In this document: piece after piece, positions 45,435-55,063 of the stretch | How the letters are laid out: each line of letters begins with the position of its first letter | How positions within the stretch are numbered: the first letter of the stretch is position 1 | Origin: JAOARY01 sp045345765 | GTDB taxonomy: Bacteria; Bacillota; Clostridia; Peptostreptococcales; Peptostreptococcaceae | Direction of reading: 5' to 3' | Length of the DNA: 64,000 nt | Assembly: GCA_045345765.1 (NCBI GenBank) | Contig: CP148265.1 | Coordinates: forward strand, 2,294,001 to 2,358,000 | Notes under the pieces: model-generated | What the model was told of the DNA's origin: nothing | The model's input: the letters and a program-made list of their open reading frames with translations, nothing else | Database searches by the model: none | Made by a program: the position numbers and the translations under genes

Positions 45435-45674
45435 TTGGAAGATACTAAAATAATAAGATTTAAGAATAATCAAGGGCAAGAGATTAAATTAAAGCTAGTA
45501 GGAACTATGGAAGATCAGGATAATAAGTATGCTTTTTTAACTACATTGGATAATGATGATGAAGCATATATTTATAGAATAGAAAGAATAGACAATAAAG
45601 ATGAATGGATTATTGTTGATGAAGATTTGGAGTTTCAAAGACTTATGAATAAGTATGAAGAATTATTTAATTAA
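45435..45674 (+). CDS. DUF1292 family protein
   Basis: 79 residues, acidic, beta-rich, starting MEDTKIIRFKNNQGQEIKL and containing KYAFLTTLDNDDEAYIYRI, the DUF1292 pattern common in Firmicutes. Cytosolic, function not established. TTG start behind AAAGGAG. Fifteen bases before the next small gene, so probably one transcript. Confidence 0.85.
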   Translation: MEDTKIIRFKNNQGQEIKLKLVGTMEDQDNKYAFLTTLDNDDEAYIYRIERIDNKDEWIIVDEDLEFQRLMNKYEELFN

Positions 45675-45689
45675 AAAGGAGTTTTTAAT

Positions 45690-46082
45690 TTGGAATTTGA
45701 AAATTATAAAATAATTTTGATTGAAAAAGACAATGATGGATTATTTAAATCTCAATTAAATGAATATGTAATAGATCAAGATGGTGAATTTGTAAGTTCA
45801 TTTTATAAAATGAATGATAAGATATATTTATCACTTACTGTAGATAGAGAAGTCTTGGATTGGGAGTTTAGTGCTATTTATGATTATTATGATTTAGAAG
45901 TATTTAATGAATTTGACTTAGACATATTTGAAAAGGATGAAGATTTTAATCCGACGTGGACTTTTGTATTTGATTTTTGCGAAGATTTGAATGAAAAAGT
46001 GGATAGTATTTTACGAATTCACAAAAAAGAGTTAGAAGAAGTTTGTGAAGCAATAAAAGATAAAGAAGAAGAATACAAATAA
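45690..46082 (+). CDS. Small acidic protein (possible DUF6762)
   Basis: 130 residues, acidic, no membrane segments. An alternating strand pattern and a terminal helix (RIHKKELEEVCEAIKDKEE). I connect it weakly, from memory, to the DUF6762 family of clostridia-like bacteria. TTG 45690 follows AAAAAGGAG. Shares a transcript with the DUF1292 gene and ends at a strong terminator. Function unknown. Confidence 0.7.
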   Translation: MEFENYKIILIEKDNDGLFKSQLNEYVIDQDGEFVSSFYKMNDKIYLSLTVDREVLDWEFSAIYDYYDLEVFNEFDLDIFEKDEDFNPTWTFVFDFCEDLNEKVDSILRIHKKELEEVCEAIKDKEEEYK

Positions 46083-46086
46083 CAAG

Positions 46087-46127
46087 AACCGATGTGTTAA
46101 TTTTAGATTAGCACATCGGTTTTTTAT
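46087..46127 (+). terminator. Terminator after the small acidic proteins
   Basis: AACCGATGTG (46087-46096) pairs with CACATCGGTT (46112-46121), followed by TTTT. Confidence 0.95.
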
Positions 46128-46179
46128 TTTTTACTTTGATTTTTAGGGTATAGATTATAATAAAAACAGGTGGTGTTTT

Positions 46180-46473
46180 ATGTATAAAATTTATATTGAT
46201 TTAGAACTAAAAGATATAGTTCCCATTTTCTTTGAAACAAGAGAAGAAGAACTTGTTTTATTAGAAAAATATTATAATGAAAAAGATTCCTTAAAAATAT
46301 CAGATTTAGCACATAAAATAAAAGGTTCTGGAACAAGTTTTGGTTTTAGTGATTTGAATACCATTGGAAATAAATTGGAAAAGGCTGCAAAAAAAGAAGA
46401 TTTTGATATGATTAAAATGTATATAGATGAATTAGAAAATTACATCAATAATTTAGAAATTTATTATATATAG
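46180..46473 (+). CDS. HPt (histidine phosphotransfer) protein
   Basis: 97 residues, a single HPt domain: the phosphorylatable histidine is H45 in LAHKIKGSGTSFGF, followed by LNTIGNKLEKAAKKEDF. HPt proteins pass phosphoryl groups between hybrid kinases and receivers. No histidine kinase is seen in the window, but two receiver proteins are encoded downstream (55064 and 60458). The next gene starts 21 bases later. ATG follows AGGTGGTG. Confidence 0.88.
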   Translation: MYKIYIDLELKDIVPIFFETREEELVLLEKYYNEKDSLKISDLAHKIKGSGTSFGFSDLNTIGNKLEKAAKKEDFDMIKMYIDELENYINNLEIYYI

Positions 46474-46493
46474 TTTAAAAAGGAGTGTATAGA

Positions 46494-47342
46494 TTGGCTA
46501 AAACAAATATAAAAATAATATTATTAATAATTATATTTTGTGTATCAATTTATATTATGGATAATAAGATATTGGACTACAATATTGTAAAAACTCAAGA
46601 AAAAAATTCTATTTTAGAGGCAAAAAAAGAAGGTTTGACTTTGGATATGGAACTTAATAAAATGATTTATTTTGGCAAAAATTTAGGAAATATAGTTGTA
46701 AATAATATTGATATAAAAAAAATTGATGATTATAAATATATGAATGATTTCAAAGAAAAATTAATTCCGCAATTTACAGATACAATAAAGATTTTTCAAG
46801 GAAATAGTGGGTGGTTTGTGTTTAATTCAAATCTAATAAAAGGTGCAAATACATTAGATTTTATAAAAAAAGGAGAAATATACAAGAGACAAGCAGAATA
46901 TGATGTTGTAAAATCAGGTTATACAAAAGATTCTTGGTGGATAGAATCGTTAAAGGAAGAAGGTTATTTTTCAAACCCTTATTATTGGAAAGATTGGGAT
47001 AGTTATATATTTTCATATTCAAAAGGATTTTACAAGGGTGAAGAATTAATAGGCGTTTCAGGATTAGAGTTTTCATTTGACGAGTTTTATAAATTATTAG
47101 ATGATGAAAATTTATCGAATAAAGATATAATTATTTTAAATGGAAATTTCGAGTATATATATAATTCAAATGAAAATTATGAAACACCAATATATTATGA
47201 TGAAGTCAGAAATAGACTTAAAAATAGTGTGAAAACTTCGAATAGTGGAATTTTAAGTTTTGAGTTTAACAAAAAGAAAAACACTATTGCTTATTTTAGT
47301 TTGGAAAATAATTGGAAATTATTATTAAAAAGCAATAGTTAG
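46494..47342 (+). CDS. Membrane-anchored Cache-type sensor protein
   Basis: 282 residues: one N-terminal membrane helix (IKIILLIIIFCVSIYIM), then an extracytoplasmic region with a double-Cache look (GWFVFNSN, SWWIESLKEEGYFSNPYYWKDWDSYIFSYSK, GVSGLEFSFDEF). There is no second helix and no output domain, so it cannot signal inward by itself as written; it may work with a partner or as an external ligand-binding protein. TTG 46494 is chosen, nine bases behind AAAGGAG. Downstream of the HPt gene in the same direction. Confidence 0.75.
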   Translation: MAKTNIKIILLIIIFCVSIYIMDNKILDYNIVKTQEKNSILEAKKEGLTLDMELNKMIYFGKNLGNIVVNNIDIKKIDDYKYMNDFKEKLIPQFTDTIKIFQGNSGWFVFNSNLIKGANTLDFIKKGEIYKRQAEYDVVKSGYTKDSWWIESLKEEGYFSNPYYWKDWDSYIFSYSKGFYKGEELIGVSGLEFSFDEFYKLLDDENLSNKDIIILNGNFEYIYNSNENYETPIYYDEVRNRLKNSVKTSNSGILSFEFNKKKNTIAYFSLENNWKLLLKSNS

Positions 47343-47349
47343 TGTTGAA

Positions 47350-47541
47350 TTAATGTAATTTTAATAGGTGATTATTTATGCAAGTATCAATATTTAATCT
47401 TTTTATTCCAACACCATAAAATTTTATTTCAGCATAATCTCCATAAATTCTTAATAATTTGCCTTGTTCAAATTTTTTATGATAAAGATTGATACCTGAT
47501 TTTAAATTGGATTTTGAAACGATTTCTTTAGTCGAATGCAT
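47350..47541 (-). CDS. Small Tudor-like domain protein, 63 aa
   Basis: The pattern HKKFEQGKLLRIYGDYAEIKFYGVGIKRL resembles the C-terminal Tudor-like domain of PcrA/UvrD helicases, which contacts RNA polymerase. Here it stands alone. A strong ribosome-binding site (TAAGGAGAG) lies before the ATG on the minus strand, so expression is likely. It faces the sensor gene tail to tail with only eight bases between stops. A free-standing RNA-polymerase-binding role is inferred from the domain only. Confidence 0.65.
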   Translation of the reverse strand: MHSTKEIVSKSNLKSGINLYHKKFEQGKLLRIYGDYAEIKFYGVGIKRLNIDTCINNHLLKLH

Positions 47542-47671
47542 AAAAATCTCTCCTTAAATAGTTTTTTTTATGTATATTATAATTTTTATATACCATTAAT
47601 GAATTAAATATAAACTCAAAATAAATATTTCGAAATAATAAGATTATTCAAAAAAATAAGTAGGAGGTACT

Positions 47672-48073
47672 ATGATGAACAAAAAGGAATTGATAGAAAA
47701 ATGCAAAAATCCATTTTTTGCAGAGAAAAATAAAAATTTATGTGACTTAGTTACAGAATATAGAGTTGATGAAGTTAGGGACTATCTTAAGAAAAATAAG
47801 GATAAAGCATCATTGAAATCAATAGTAGAATATACGAAAATAGAGAAGAAGTATGTTGAAAAATGGATTCTTACTGGAAGGGTAGAAGAGGAATATCTTT
47901 CAGAGGAATTATTAGAATACAAAACAAATAGAAATAGAGTTAAAAGTGAATTCAAAGCTATGATTGATAATGAGAAAATAGAGAGAATGTTTGAAGATGC
48001 GCAAAAAAAAGAAGATAAAAGGGTTAAGAGGAAGAGTAGTTTTGTTATGGGTCGAAGCATTAGGAATAGGTGA
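47672..48073 (+). CDS. Hypothetical protein, YvyF/TIGR03826-like helical domain
   Basis: 133 residues. The stretch EVRDYLKKNKDKASLKSIVEYTKIEKKYVEKWILTGR follows the pattern of the flagellar-operon YvyF family (a winged-helix-like segment), though the zinc cysteines of that family are not present. The rest is basic and charged. ATG 47672 follows GTAGGAGGTA. First gene of the long plus-strand series leading to the giant membrane protein. Role unknown; DNA- or partner-binding is possible. Confidence 0.65.
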   Translation: MMNKKELIEKCKNPFFAEKNKNLCDLVTEYRVDEVRDYLKKNKDKASLKSIVEYTKIEKKYVEKWILTGRVEEEYLSEELLEYKTNRNRVKSEFKAMIDNEKIERMFEDAQKKEDKRVKRKSSFVMGRSIRNR

Positions 48074-48092
48074 GGAAAGGGTATGATTAGGA

Positions 48093-49286
48093 ATGAAAAA
48101 TATTGATTTACAAAAAAATAAAGATAAATTAAAGAATAAAATAACATATAGGATTTTTATTTTGGTTGGATGTGGAATATTCATCCCTTTAATATTTTTA
48201 TTTGGAATTTCATGGAGGTTCTACTATAATACGATTCAATATGAAAAAGATGAATTTATGAGTAATTTAAGACTTGAAGAAAATAAACATATCAAGCAAT
48301 ATTACTTGGATTTAGAAAATGAAATGAAGGAACTTATAGTTCAAGAAGAAGGTAGATTGGATGGTATTAATTTAAAAAAATCATATGTAAATATATTAAA
48401 TAGAAAATTAGGAGTAGAAAATGTAATTCTTTTGGATGATCAATATAATATTTTATACAATGTTTTTGATTTTGATACTGACTATTTTAAAGAAGAGTTT
48501 TTGGATATATTTTTTTCAAAACCATTTTATGTGGGTCAGTTAAAAAGATTTGATAATGAATATAAACAGTATTTGTATTATAAGTTTTCAATCGACAAAA
48601 AAGACAGATACTTAGCATTTAGAATAAACGATACATTCTTTAACAAAGATTATAAATTAAAAGAAGGTTTTAATTTTGAAATAATAAATAAGGATTTTCA
48701 CCTTATAAATAATGAAAATAGAGCATTAAGAAAAATAGCGATAGATGGAATTACTAAAAAAATGTTAGATGGTGATGAAGGTATTGCTAATATGGACAAT
48801 AATAGATTTAGCTTTGGAAATGTAAGGGTTAATAACTTTTATTTATATACAAGAGTTTATTATGATAGGAATGATATATTGCAAGTTTTGAGTAAATATA
48901 TATTTTTATTTAGTTTCATAATGTTATTCTCGATAACTGGATATGTAGTTATATTTTGGAGTCTTAGAAAGAATATGATTGAATATACAAAATCAGCCAT
49001 AAGAATAGGGATAGAAGAAGAAAGCGATAGTAGATATCCTTATCTAAAATATGAACTTGTAAATTTATTTGATCATACAGATAATTTAGTTAAAAGTTTA
49101 AATCATATAGAGAGTTTTTATTATGATATAAGGTCAATAAAAGATAGAATTATATCTCAAAATGAATTGCTTATAAAGAAAAAAGAAGAAAAAGAAAAAA
49201 TAATAGATAAAGTAAAATCAGATAAAGATTTATTAGATGAAATAAAGAATATAGAAGAAGATGAAGATGACAATGAATTTATGTAA
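48093..49286 (+). CDS. Membrane sensor-like protein with Cache-like region and coiled-coil tail
   Basis: 397 residues: helix 1 (FILVGCGIFIPLIFLFGISW), an extracytoplasmic domain of about 210 residues, helix 2 (YIFLFSFIMLFSITGYVVIF), a HAMP-like segment and a charged coiled coil ending DEDDNEFM. This is the topology of chemoreceptors and histidine kinases, but neither an MCP signalling domain nor a kinase domain follows. It could pair with a separate output protein. ATG 48093 lies behind AAAGGGTATGATTAGG. It precedes the giant glycosyltransferase-like gene by 28 bases. Confidence 0.75.
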   Translation: MKNIDLQKNKDKLKNKITYRIFILVGCGIFIPLIFLFGISWRFYYNTIQYEKDEFMSNLRLEENKHIKQYYLDLENEMKELIVQEEGRLDGINLKKSYVNILNRKLGVENVILLDDQYNILYNVFDFDTDYFKEEFLDIFFSKPFYVGQLKRFDNEYKQYLYYKFSIDKKDRYLAFRINDTFFNKDYKLKEGFNFEIINKDFHLINNENRALRKIAIDGITKKMLDGDEGIANMDNNRFSFGNVRVNNFYLYTRVYYDRNDILQVLSKYIFLFSFIMLFSITGYVVIFWSLRKNMIEYTKSAIRIGIEEESDSRYPYLKYELVNLFDHTDNLVKSLNHIESFYYDIRSIKDRIISQNELLIKKKEEKEKIIDKVKSDKDLLDEIKNIEEDEDDNEFM

Positions 49287-49314
49287 GAAATAGAAATGAA
49301 AAAGGGTTGATTTT

Positions 49315-52300
49315 ATGAATAAAAAAAGATTGAAAGAGCTTTTTTATGTATATAGATATGATTTATTTTCAATTTTTTTTATAACGAGCATAATTATAAT
49401 TACAATGTCTCCAATATATAAAGAAGGACATATATTTTTTAGTGATATAGATTTTCCAATAGACAGCACTAGATATATGGAAGAAATATTTGGATTATGG
49501 AATAAGAGATGGTCAACATCTACATTACTTAATGTACCAAGGTTACTTTATATAAGTCTACCTTGGTTATTAAGTGCATTGTTTGATTATAATGGTCAAA
49601 TTTTTTTAAAGGCTTTTACAACAATGTTATTGATGATAAGTTCACTTTCGATGTATTTGTTTACCAAAAGGCTTGTAAGTGTTTATTATTCTAAAGAATT
49701 TGATTTTTTTAAGATATTTGCATTAGTAACAGGTGCGCTTTATTATTCGTTAAACCCATGGGTTATAACTAGAATACAACATATATATTTATTATGTGGA
49801 CATTCATTATTGCCGCTTGTCATGAGGTATTTTTTTGATATCATAGATCCAAAGTTTCAAAAACAGGTTATTAAGAATTTTGATCCATATAGAAGAGAAT
49901 TATATCCTAAGAATATAAGAGATATGTTTTATTTTTCTTTTTTATTTTCAGTTTTTGCAGCTGCTATACATTATTTTTTCTATGGAGCTATATATTTTGG
50001 AATATTATCGGTTTTAATATATATAAAGAATATATATATGCTTATAAAAAATGATATAAAAAGAAAAAAAGATTTTACAGTTGCATTTATTAAAAGGTTA
50101 TTTGTTTTAGGAGTAATTGCTTTTTCATTTTGTTATTATTGGTTGTTTTCATATGTTGGAAGCATACTTTTTAAAGCACAAGTTTCACAGCATAATATAA
50201 ATGTAATAGATACACTACTATTATTTAGTAGAAATAGTTCATTTAAAAATGTTTTATATCTAATAAGTTATTGGTGGCCAATGTTTGATATAAACAATTT
50301 GGATATAAGATTTTATTTATCTGGTGGAATAATATTAATATTTATAGGAATTGGTTTTTTAACTAGAGCATATAAAAATGGTATTGTAGCTTTCTTTGCG
50401 TTGTTATCTTTATTTTTTATAATAATGTCAACAGGAGTTACTAACAAGTATGTAGCAGATTATTTTGTTATTTTAGTGACTAAAACTCCTGTAATAGGTT
50501 CAATATTTAGAGATCCAAATAAGATTGTTGGATTATTAACCATAAGTTTTTCTATATTATTAACTTTTGGAGTTGAAGAAATTTTTTATAGATTGCATGA
50601 TTCAATAGTGCATATGATTTTAAAAGGTGCAACAGTAATTTTAATAGTTGCTTCGATGTTATTTTATATAAGCCCATTTCATCAGAACTTTGTAGATGGT
50701 TTTTATACAGCTATAGAACCAGATGAATCTTATTTAGAGATAGAAGACTATATGAAGAGTTATAAGGATGATAATAGGGCTCTATATGTGCCTATAGCAG
50801 ATAATATGACACAAGCACATACTGGAGTTGCTACACCTGTTTGGAATCAAAATCAAAATGTATCGGGGTTTGAAAAAGCCACTGGAGACATACATGTATA
50901 TAATTCATATTATAATACAATGTTTCATCATGAAGGAAATGATATGAACATAACTTATTTATTTAATTTTGTACAATATATTCTTGATAATGGTATTACT
51001 TGTGATTTGGAAGAGGTATTAAAGGCGTTACCTATAGATAAGTTGATTTATCATAATGAATATAAAGGTCAAAAATTAAGACAAGATTTTAATGAAAATA
51101 TATTAAAATTACAAAATAACTTAGATAAAACATATCAAAATAAGATATTTTCAATATATGATATGAAAAATCCTACAAAGAAAGTACATGTTACTGATTA
51201 CAATATATTCACACCATATGGATTTTCTGGACTGATTTCTTATTTGAATTTTCCTAATTATAGCTTGAACAATCAAAGTATAATATATTTAAATTCGATA
51301 TTAGGAAAGGAATATATAAAACATTTAAATGAAGGTGATTATTTAGATGTAAAAACTAATTTAGATATTTTATTATCTAATTTAAAACATGATAATTATA
51401 TTATACCTTTTGATTATATAAATGATGGAAATGCTTTTATGAGATGGTCTAAAACTTTTACGAAAAGTCCTGACTGGTCATGGTTTTTAAAATCATTAGG
51501 AATAGTGGATAAATCATTTAGTTTTGATAATAAGGTTGGTATGGCAATTACATTTGCAACGAGTAAAATAGATTTACCTGTTTATAAAATGAACGAATTA
51601 AATGGAGATCTTATTTTAGATTTTGATTCAATGCTTAGAACTGATAATTTTTTTGAAGCAGACAATCCTGATATTTTTACAATAGAGCCAAATCCAATAA
51701 AGGATAATAATTACATTCCTATATTAAAAGGTTCTATAGCTAGAGGTATTGATAATAATATTTGGCAAGTTGCAAAATCTGGTTATATAGAAGTTGAGGA
51801 AGATAATCCATATCAATTTAATATAGTTATGTCTGGTAGAGGAATAAATAAAGTTCATTCTAAGATAAGATTTTTTGATGAGGATTTAAATGAATTAGGT
51901 GTTAATTATTTAGTTGCTCCAAGTGAGCAGACAAATTTTAATGAAGTGAATTTTTTTGGTGAATGCGTTTCTCCTCATGATGCTAAATTTATGAGAATAG
52001 ATCTTTTAGGTTTTCAAAATGAAAATGAAAAGACAAATTGGTGGATTCATGACATAAATATTACAAACTTAAAGGATTACAAAAAAGATAATTCATTTGT
52101 AATGAAGTATAAAAGTAAAAATGAAGAAAAGAAAAATTTATATGTTAGAGTATATAAATCAAATAAGGGTGGTCTTTTAGAATTAAAGTTAAATGAAGAT
52201 AAAAGTATATATATTGATAGCTATACTGAGTTCAATCCATCTTTTGTTTGGGTTGATTTAGGTAAACATAGTTTTAAAAAAGGAGAAAATTCCTTAGAAG

Positions 52301-53910
52301 TCTACAATAGAAGAGGGTTTAATGCAATTAATTTATTTGCAGTTTTAAATGATGAGGAATTAGAACATCATCAAAATATAGTTGATTTAGCATATGAAAG
52401 AGCGAATATATTTACTGTTTTAGAAGTAGAAAAAGATATGGATTATAAAGGAAACATACAAAGTGCTAGAACATATCCACATCTTAGTTTAGGAACAGGT
52501 ATAAAGAGTTATGATGGAGAATTAGAAAAAGAAATTGATATAGTGAAAAATGGATATTATAATTTTGATATTAATTTTGAATTAAATCCACAGTTAAAAG
52601 GTGATTTAGAATTTTTAATAGTTGCAGAGGATCAAACTGTTTTATATAGAGGAATTATAAATCAAAATGATGTTTTGGATTCTAATAATCAATCATACGA
52701 TTCGAGGTATTATGTAGATGAAGGTAATTTGAATAATTTTTCAAAAGTATTAAAAAAATCAGATGAAAAGAAAAATTATTATTCTAAGAAAAGTTTTGAG
52801 AAAATAAAATTATTAAAAGGTAATTATAAATTAAAAATTAATTTTAATAGTAATTTAGAGTCTGTTATTAAGGTTAAGGATTTCAAAAAATTTAATATCG
52901 AGGATATAAAAATAAGTAAATTTTTGGTTGAAAGAAATCCTTCTAAATTCGAATCATGTGATAAAGTTAGTATGGATATGATGAGACATAAAATTAATGG
53001 AGATGATATAGAGTTTTTTTATGATAAGACCTGTTCACCAGAGTGGTATGTTTATGCAAGTGATTTTTTAAATGTTAAAGAAGATGAAGAATATATTTTA
53101 AGTTTTGATATGATTTCAAATTATATAAGAGATAGACATATGAAAATACTTTGTTTAGATGCTGATGGTAAGGTTAAAGATACGATTTATGTAAATGAAG
53201 TTGAAGAAAAATATAAAAAGAATTGGAATTCATATAACCAAATAATAAAGATACCTAAAGAAATTGAAAAAATACAAATTCAATTATTAAATCATGGTGA
53301 TAGAGATAATGATGGATATTTAAAAATTAGAGATTTCAAATTTTTTAAATATGAAGATTTAGTTCTTGTTGATAATGTTTTAATATATGAAAATTCAGAT
53401 AGAAATGAATTTTTTAATGAAAAACTTAATTACGGGTATGAATTAAATGAGTTAGATACTATGAAGAAGAAAATAAAATTAGATGTGAATACAGATAGAA
53501 GTATTACAATTTCATTTACAGATTCTCCAAGTCCTCTTTGGAATGAAAATATAGGGAATAAAAGGATGAGTATGGCTATAAATGGTGTACGTGGAGGATT
53601 TATTGATATAAACCAAAAAGAATTTGAATTGGAAGTAGTTCTTAGAAAGTACTATTATTTTGGGTTGATTCTTTTATTAGCACTTTTATTAATTGCATTT
53701 TTAGTATTGTACTTTTTTAATAAAAGAGAAGCTAAATATGACAGAAATTATAAGAAATTTATATATCCTTATGTTTTTATAATAATATTTGTATTTTATT
53801 CATATGCATTTATAAGAATATATAAACATGTAAATAGTTTTAATATAAATGAGAAAGTAGAGTTACAAAATGAAATAAACATTAAAGAGAGTGGTGAACT
53901 TAATGATTGA
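49315..53910 (+). CDS. Giant membrane protein, GT-C-like glycosyltransferase with large outer domain
   Basis: 1531 residues. N-terminal 450 residues hold about 12 membrane helices with a GT-C layout: DIDFPIDSTRYM in the first loop (acidic catalytic-type residues), YYSLNPWVITRIQH, and FRDPNKIVGL. A long extracytoplasmic part (about 450-1440) has repeated beta-sandwich-like, carbohydrate-binding-type segments (WWIHDINIT, FVWVDLG). Two more helices close it. Resembles AftD/YfhO-type proteins in outline. It would transfer sugars from a lipid carrier outside the membrane. Family assignment is tentative. ATG behind AAAAAGGGTTG; overlaps the next gene. Confidence 0.65.
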   Translation: MNKKRLKELFYVYRYDLFSIFFITSIIIITMSPIYKEGHIFFSDIDFPIDSTRYMEEIFGLWNKRWSTSTLLNVPRLLYISLPWLLSALFDYNGQIFLKAFTTMLLMISSLSMYLFTKRLVSVYYSKEFDFFKIFALVTGALYYSLNPWVITRIQHIYLLCGHSLLPLVMRYFFDIIDPKFQKQVIKNFDPYRRELYPKNIRDMFYFSFLFSVFAAAIHYFFYGAIYFGILSVLIYIKNIYMLIKNDIKRKKDFTVAFIKRLFVLGVIAFSFCYYWLFSYVGSILFKAQVSQHNINVIDTLLLFSRNSSFKNVLYLISYWWPMFDINNLDIRFYLSGGIILIFIGIGFLTRAYKNGIVAFFALLSLFFIIMSTGVTNKYVADYFVILVTKTPVIGSIFRDPNKIVGLLTISFSILLTFGVEEIFYRLHDSIVHMILKGATVILIVASMLFYISPFHQNFVDGFYTAIEPDESYLEIEDYMKSYKDDNRALYVPIADNMTQAHTGVATPVWNQNQNVSGFEKATGDIHVYNSYYNTMFHHEGNDMNITYLFNFVQYILDNGITCDLEEVLKALPIDKLIYHNEYKGQKLRQDFNENILKLQNNLDKTYQNKIFSIYDMKNPTKKVHVTDYNIFTPYGFSGLISYLNFPNYSLNNQSIIYLNSILGKEYIKHLNEGDYLDVKTNLDILLSNLKHDNYIIPFDYINDGNAFMRWSKTFTKSPDWSWFLKSLGIVDKSFSFDNKVGMAITFATSKIDLPVYKMNELNGDLILDFDSMLRTDNFFEADNPDIFTIEPNPIKDNNYIPILKGSIARGIDNNIWQVAKSGYIEVEEDNPYQFNIVMSGRGINKVHSKIRFFDEDLNELGVNYLVAPSEQTNFNEVNFFGECVSPHDAKFMRIDLLGFQNENEKTNWWIHDINITNLKDYKKDNSFVMKYKSKNEEKKNLYVRVYKSNKGGLLELKLNEDKSIYIDSYTEFNPSFVWVDLGKHSFKKGENSLEVYNRRGFNAINLFAVLNDEELEHHQNIVDLAYERANIFTVLEVEKDMDYKGNIQSARTYPHLSLGTGIKSYDGELEKEIDIVKNGYYNFDINFELNPQLKGDLEFLIVAEDQTVLYRGIINQNDVLDSNNQSYDSRYYVDEGNLNNFSKVLKKSDEKKNYYSKKSFEKIKLLKGNYKLKINFNSNLESVIKVKDFKKFNIEDIKISKFLVERNPSKFESCDKVSMDMMRHKINGDDIEFFYDKTCSPEWYVYASDFLNVKEDEEYILSFDMISNYIRDRHMKILCLDADGKVKDTIYVNEVEEKYKKNWNSYNQIIKIPKEIEKIQIQLLNHGDRDNDGYLKIRDFKFFKYEDLVLVDNVLIYENSDRNEFFNEKLNYGYELNELDTMKKKIKLDVNTDRSITISFTDSPSPLWNENIGNKRMSMAINGVRGGFIDINQKEFELEVVLRKYYYFGLILLLALLLIAFLVLYFFNKREAKYDRNYKKFIYPYVFIIIFVFYSYAFIRIYKHVNSFNINEKVELQNEINIKESGELND

Positions 53911-55018
53911 GAATATAACAATAATAACAGATGAAAAAAGGAATATTAATTATTCATCTGTGCTTAGTTTTTATAAACTTAAAGTTTTTGATGAGAATTA
54001 CGATATTAATCATATTAAAATATCAAAGTTGGTTATAGTTGATTTGGATTATAATAAATCATTAAATATAATAAATCAAATAAGAGAAGAAATACAGGGC
54101 ATAAATATTATAATGATAAATGATTATGATATAAATACAAGAAAAGAACCATTAAAAGAAATAAATGGTTATGGTAAAATAAGTATTATATATTGGAAAA
54201 AAGGTTCGTTAAATTTAATTGCCGAGAGAGTTCAGTCTATGATTTATCCTGAATATCCATCAAAAAATACATCTATAGTTTTAGTTGTTCCTGTTTATAA
54301 TGAAGAAGAAAGAATGGAACATGTTTATAATTTTGCGAAAAAAGTAAAAAAAATCATAGAAGAATCTTTTTTAAATATGTCAATTTATTTTGTTAATGAT
54401 GGAAGTTTAGATAATACACAGAAGTTAATAGATAGATTTGTTAAAGAAGATTTTAATAATAGTAAGTATATTCATAAAAATCCATTCATGAAATCTAAAC
54501 AATTAGAAGAAAATACAAGAAAAGCAGGAACTTATATAGAAGGAATAAGAAGTCTGCATGCTGACATATATGTATTTGCTGATGCTGATGACAGCTTTAG
54601 TATAGATGATATAGCAAAAATGATAAATATACTTGAAATGGGGTATTATGAAATAGTACTTGGAACAAAAGATTTGACTGCTGAAAATAGAGATATAGCA
54701 AGAAAATTCATAAGTTTTTGTAAGCGAATGCTTACAAAGCCATTTTTGCCAAAGGGAGTTATGGATTCTCAAACGGGTTTAAAAGCTTTTAATGGAAATG
54801 CAGCAAAATATATATTTCCATATTTAAATCCTAAAAGAGGTCTTGCAATAGATTTAGAAATGGTTTATTTAGCTAAAAAATTAAATTTTAGAGTTTTACA
54901 ATTACCAGTAAAATGTATAGATAGAGAGGGTTCTAGTATAGACATACTAAAAGATTCAGTAAAATATCTTACAGATATGGTCAAAATATATATGGAAAAT
55001 AGAAATGTAAAATACTAA
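53903..55018 (+). CDS. Receiver-like domain fused to GT2 glycosyltransferase, copy 1
   Basis: 371 residues. Residues 1-125 look like a degenerate response-regulator fold (LVIVDLDYNKSLNIINQIREE, then INIIMINDY), without clear phosphorylation residues. Residues 135-371 are a DPM1-like GT2 domain: VVPVYNEEERMEHV, FVNDGSLDNT, a DADDSF metal site, and DSQTGLKAF. It would move a sugar from a nucleotide donor to polyprenyl phosphate at the membrane face. ATG 53903 is favoured by AAAGAGAGTGG; overlaps the giant gene by eight bases, so translation is coupled. A close paralogue lies at 59330. Confidence 0.8.
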   Translation: MIENITIITDEKRNINYSSVLSFYKLKVFDENYDINHIKISKLVIVDLDYNKSLNIINQIREEIQGINIIMINDYDINTRKEPLKEINGYGKISIIYWKKGSLNLIAERVQSMIYPEYPSKNTSIVLVVPVYNEEERMEHVYNFAKKVKKIIEESFLNMSIYFVNDGSLDNTQKLIDRFVKEDFNNSKYIHKNPFMKSKQLEENTRKAGTYIEGIRSLHADIYVFADADDSFSIDDIAKMINILEMGYYEIVLGTKDLTAENRDIARKFISFCKRMLTKPFLPKGVMDSQTGLKAFNGNAAKYIFPYLNPKRGLAIDLEMVYLAKKLNFRVLQLPVKCIDREGSSIDILKDSVKYLTDMVKIYMENRNVKY

Positions 55019-55063
55019 ATAGATTGCAATATTTATAATATGTACATTTAAGGAGGAACAATT

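Noticed and set aside
47782..48184. Two minus-strand open frames of 90-121 residues
   Set aside because: They overlap real plus-strand genes, lack ribosome-binding sites and have a Phe/Leu/Ser-rich antisense composition.
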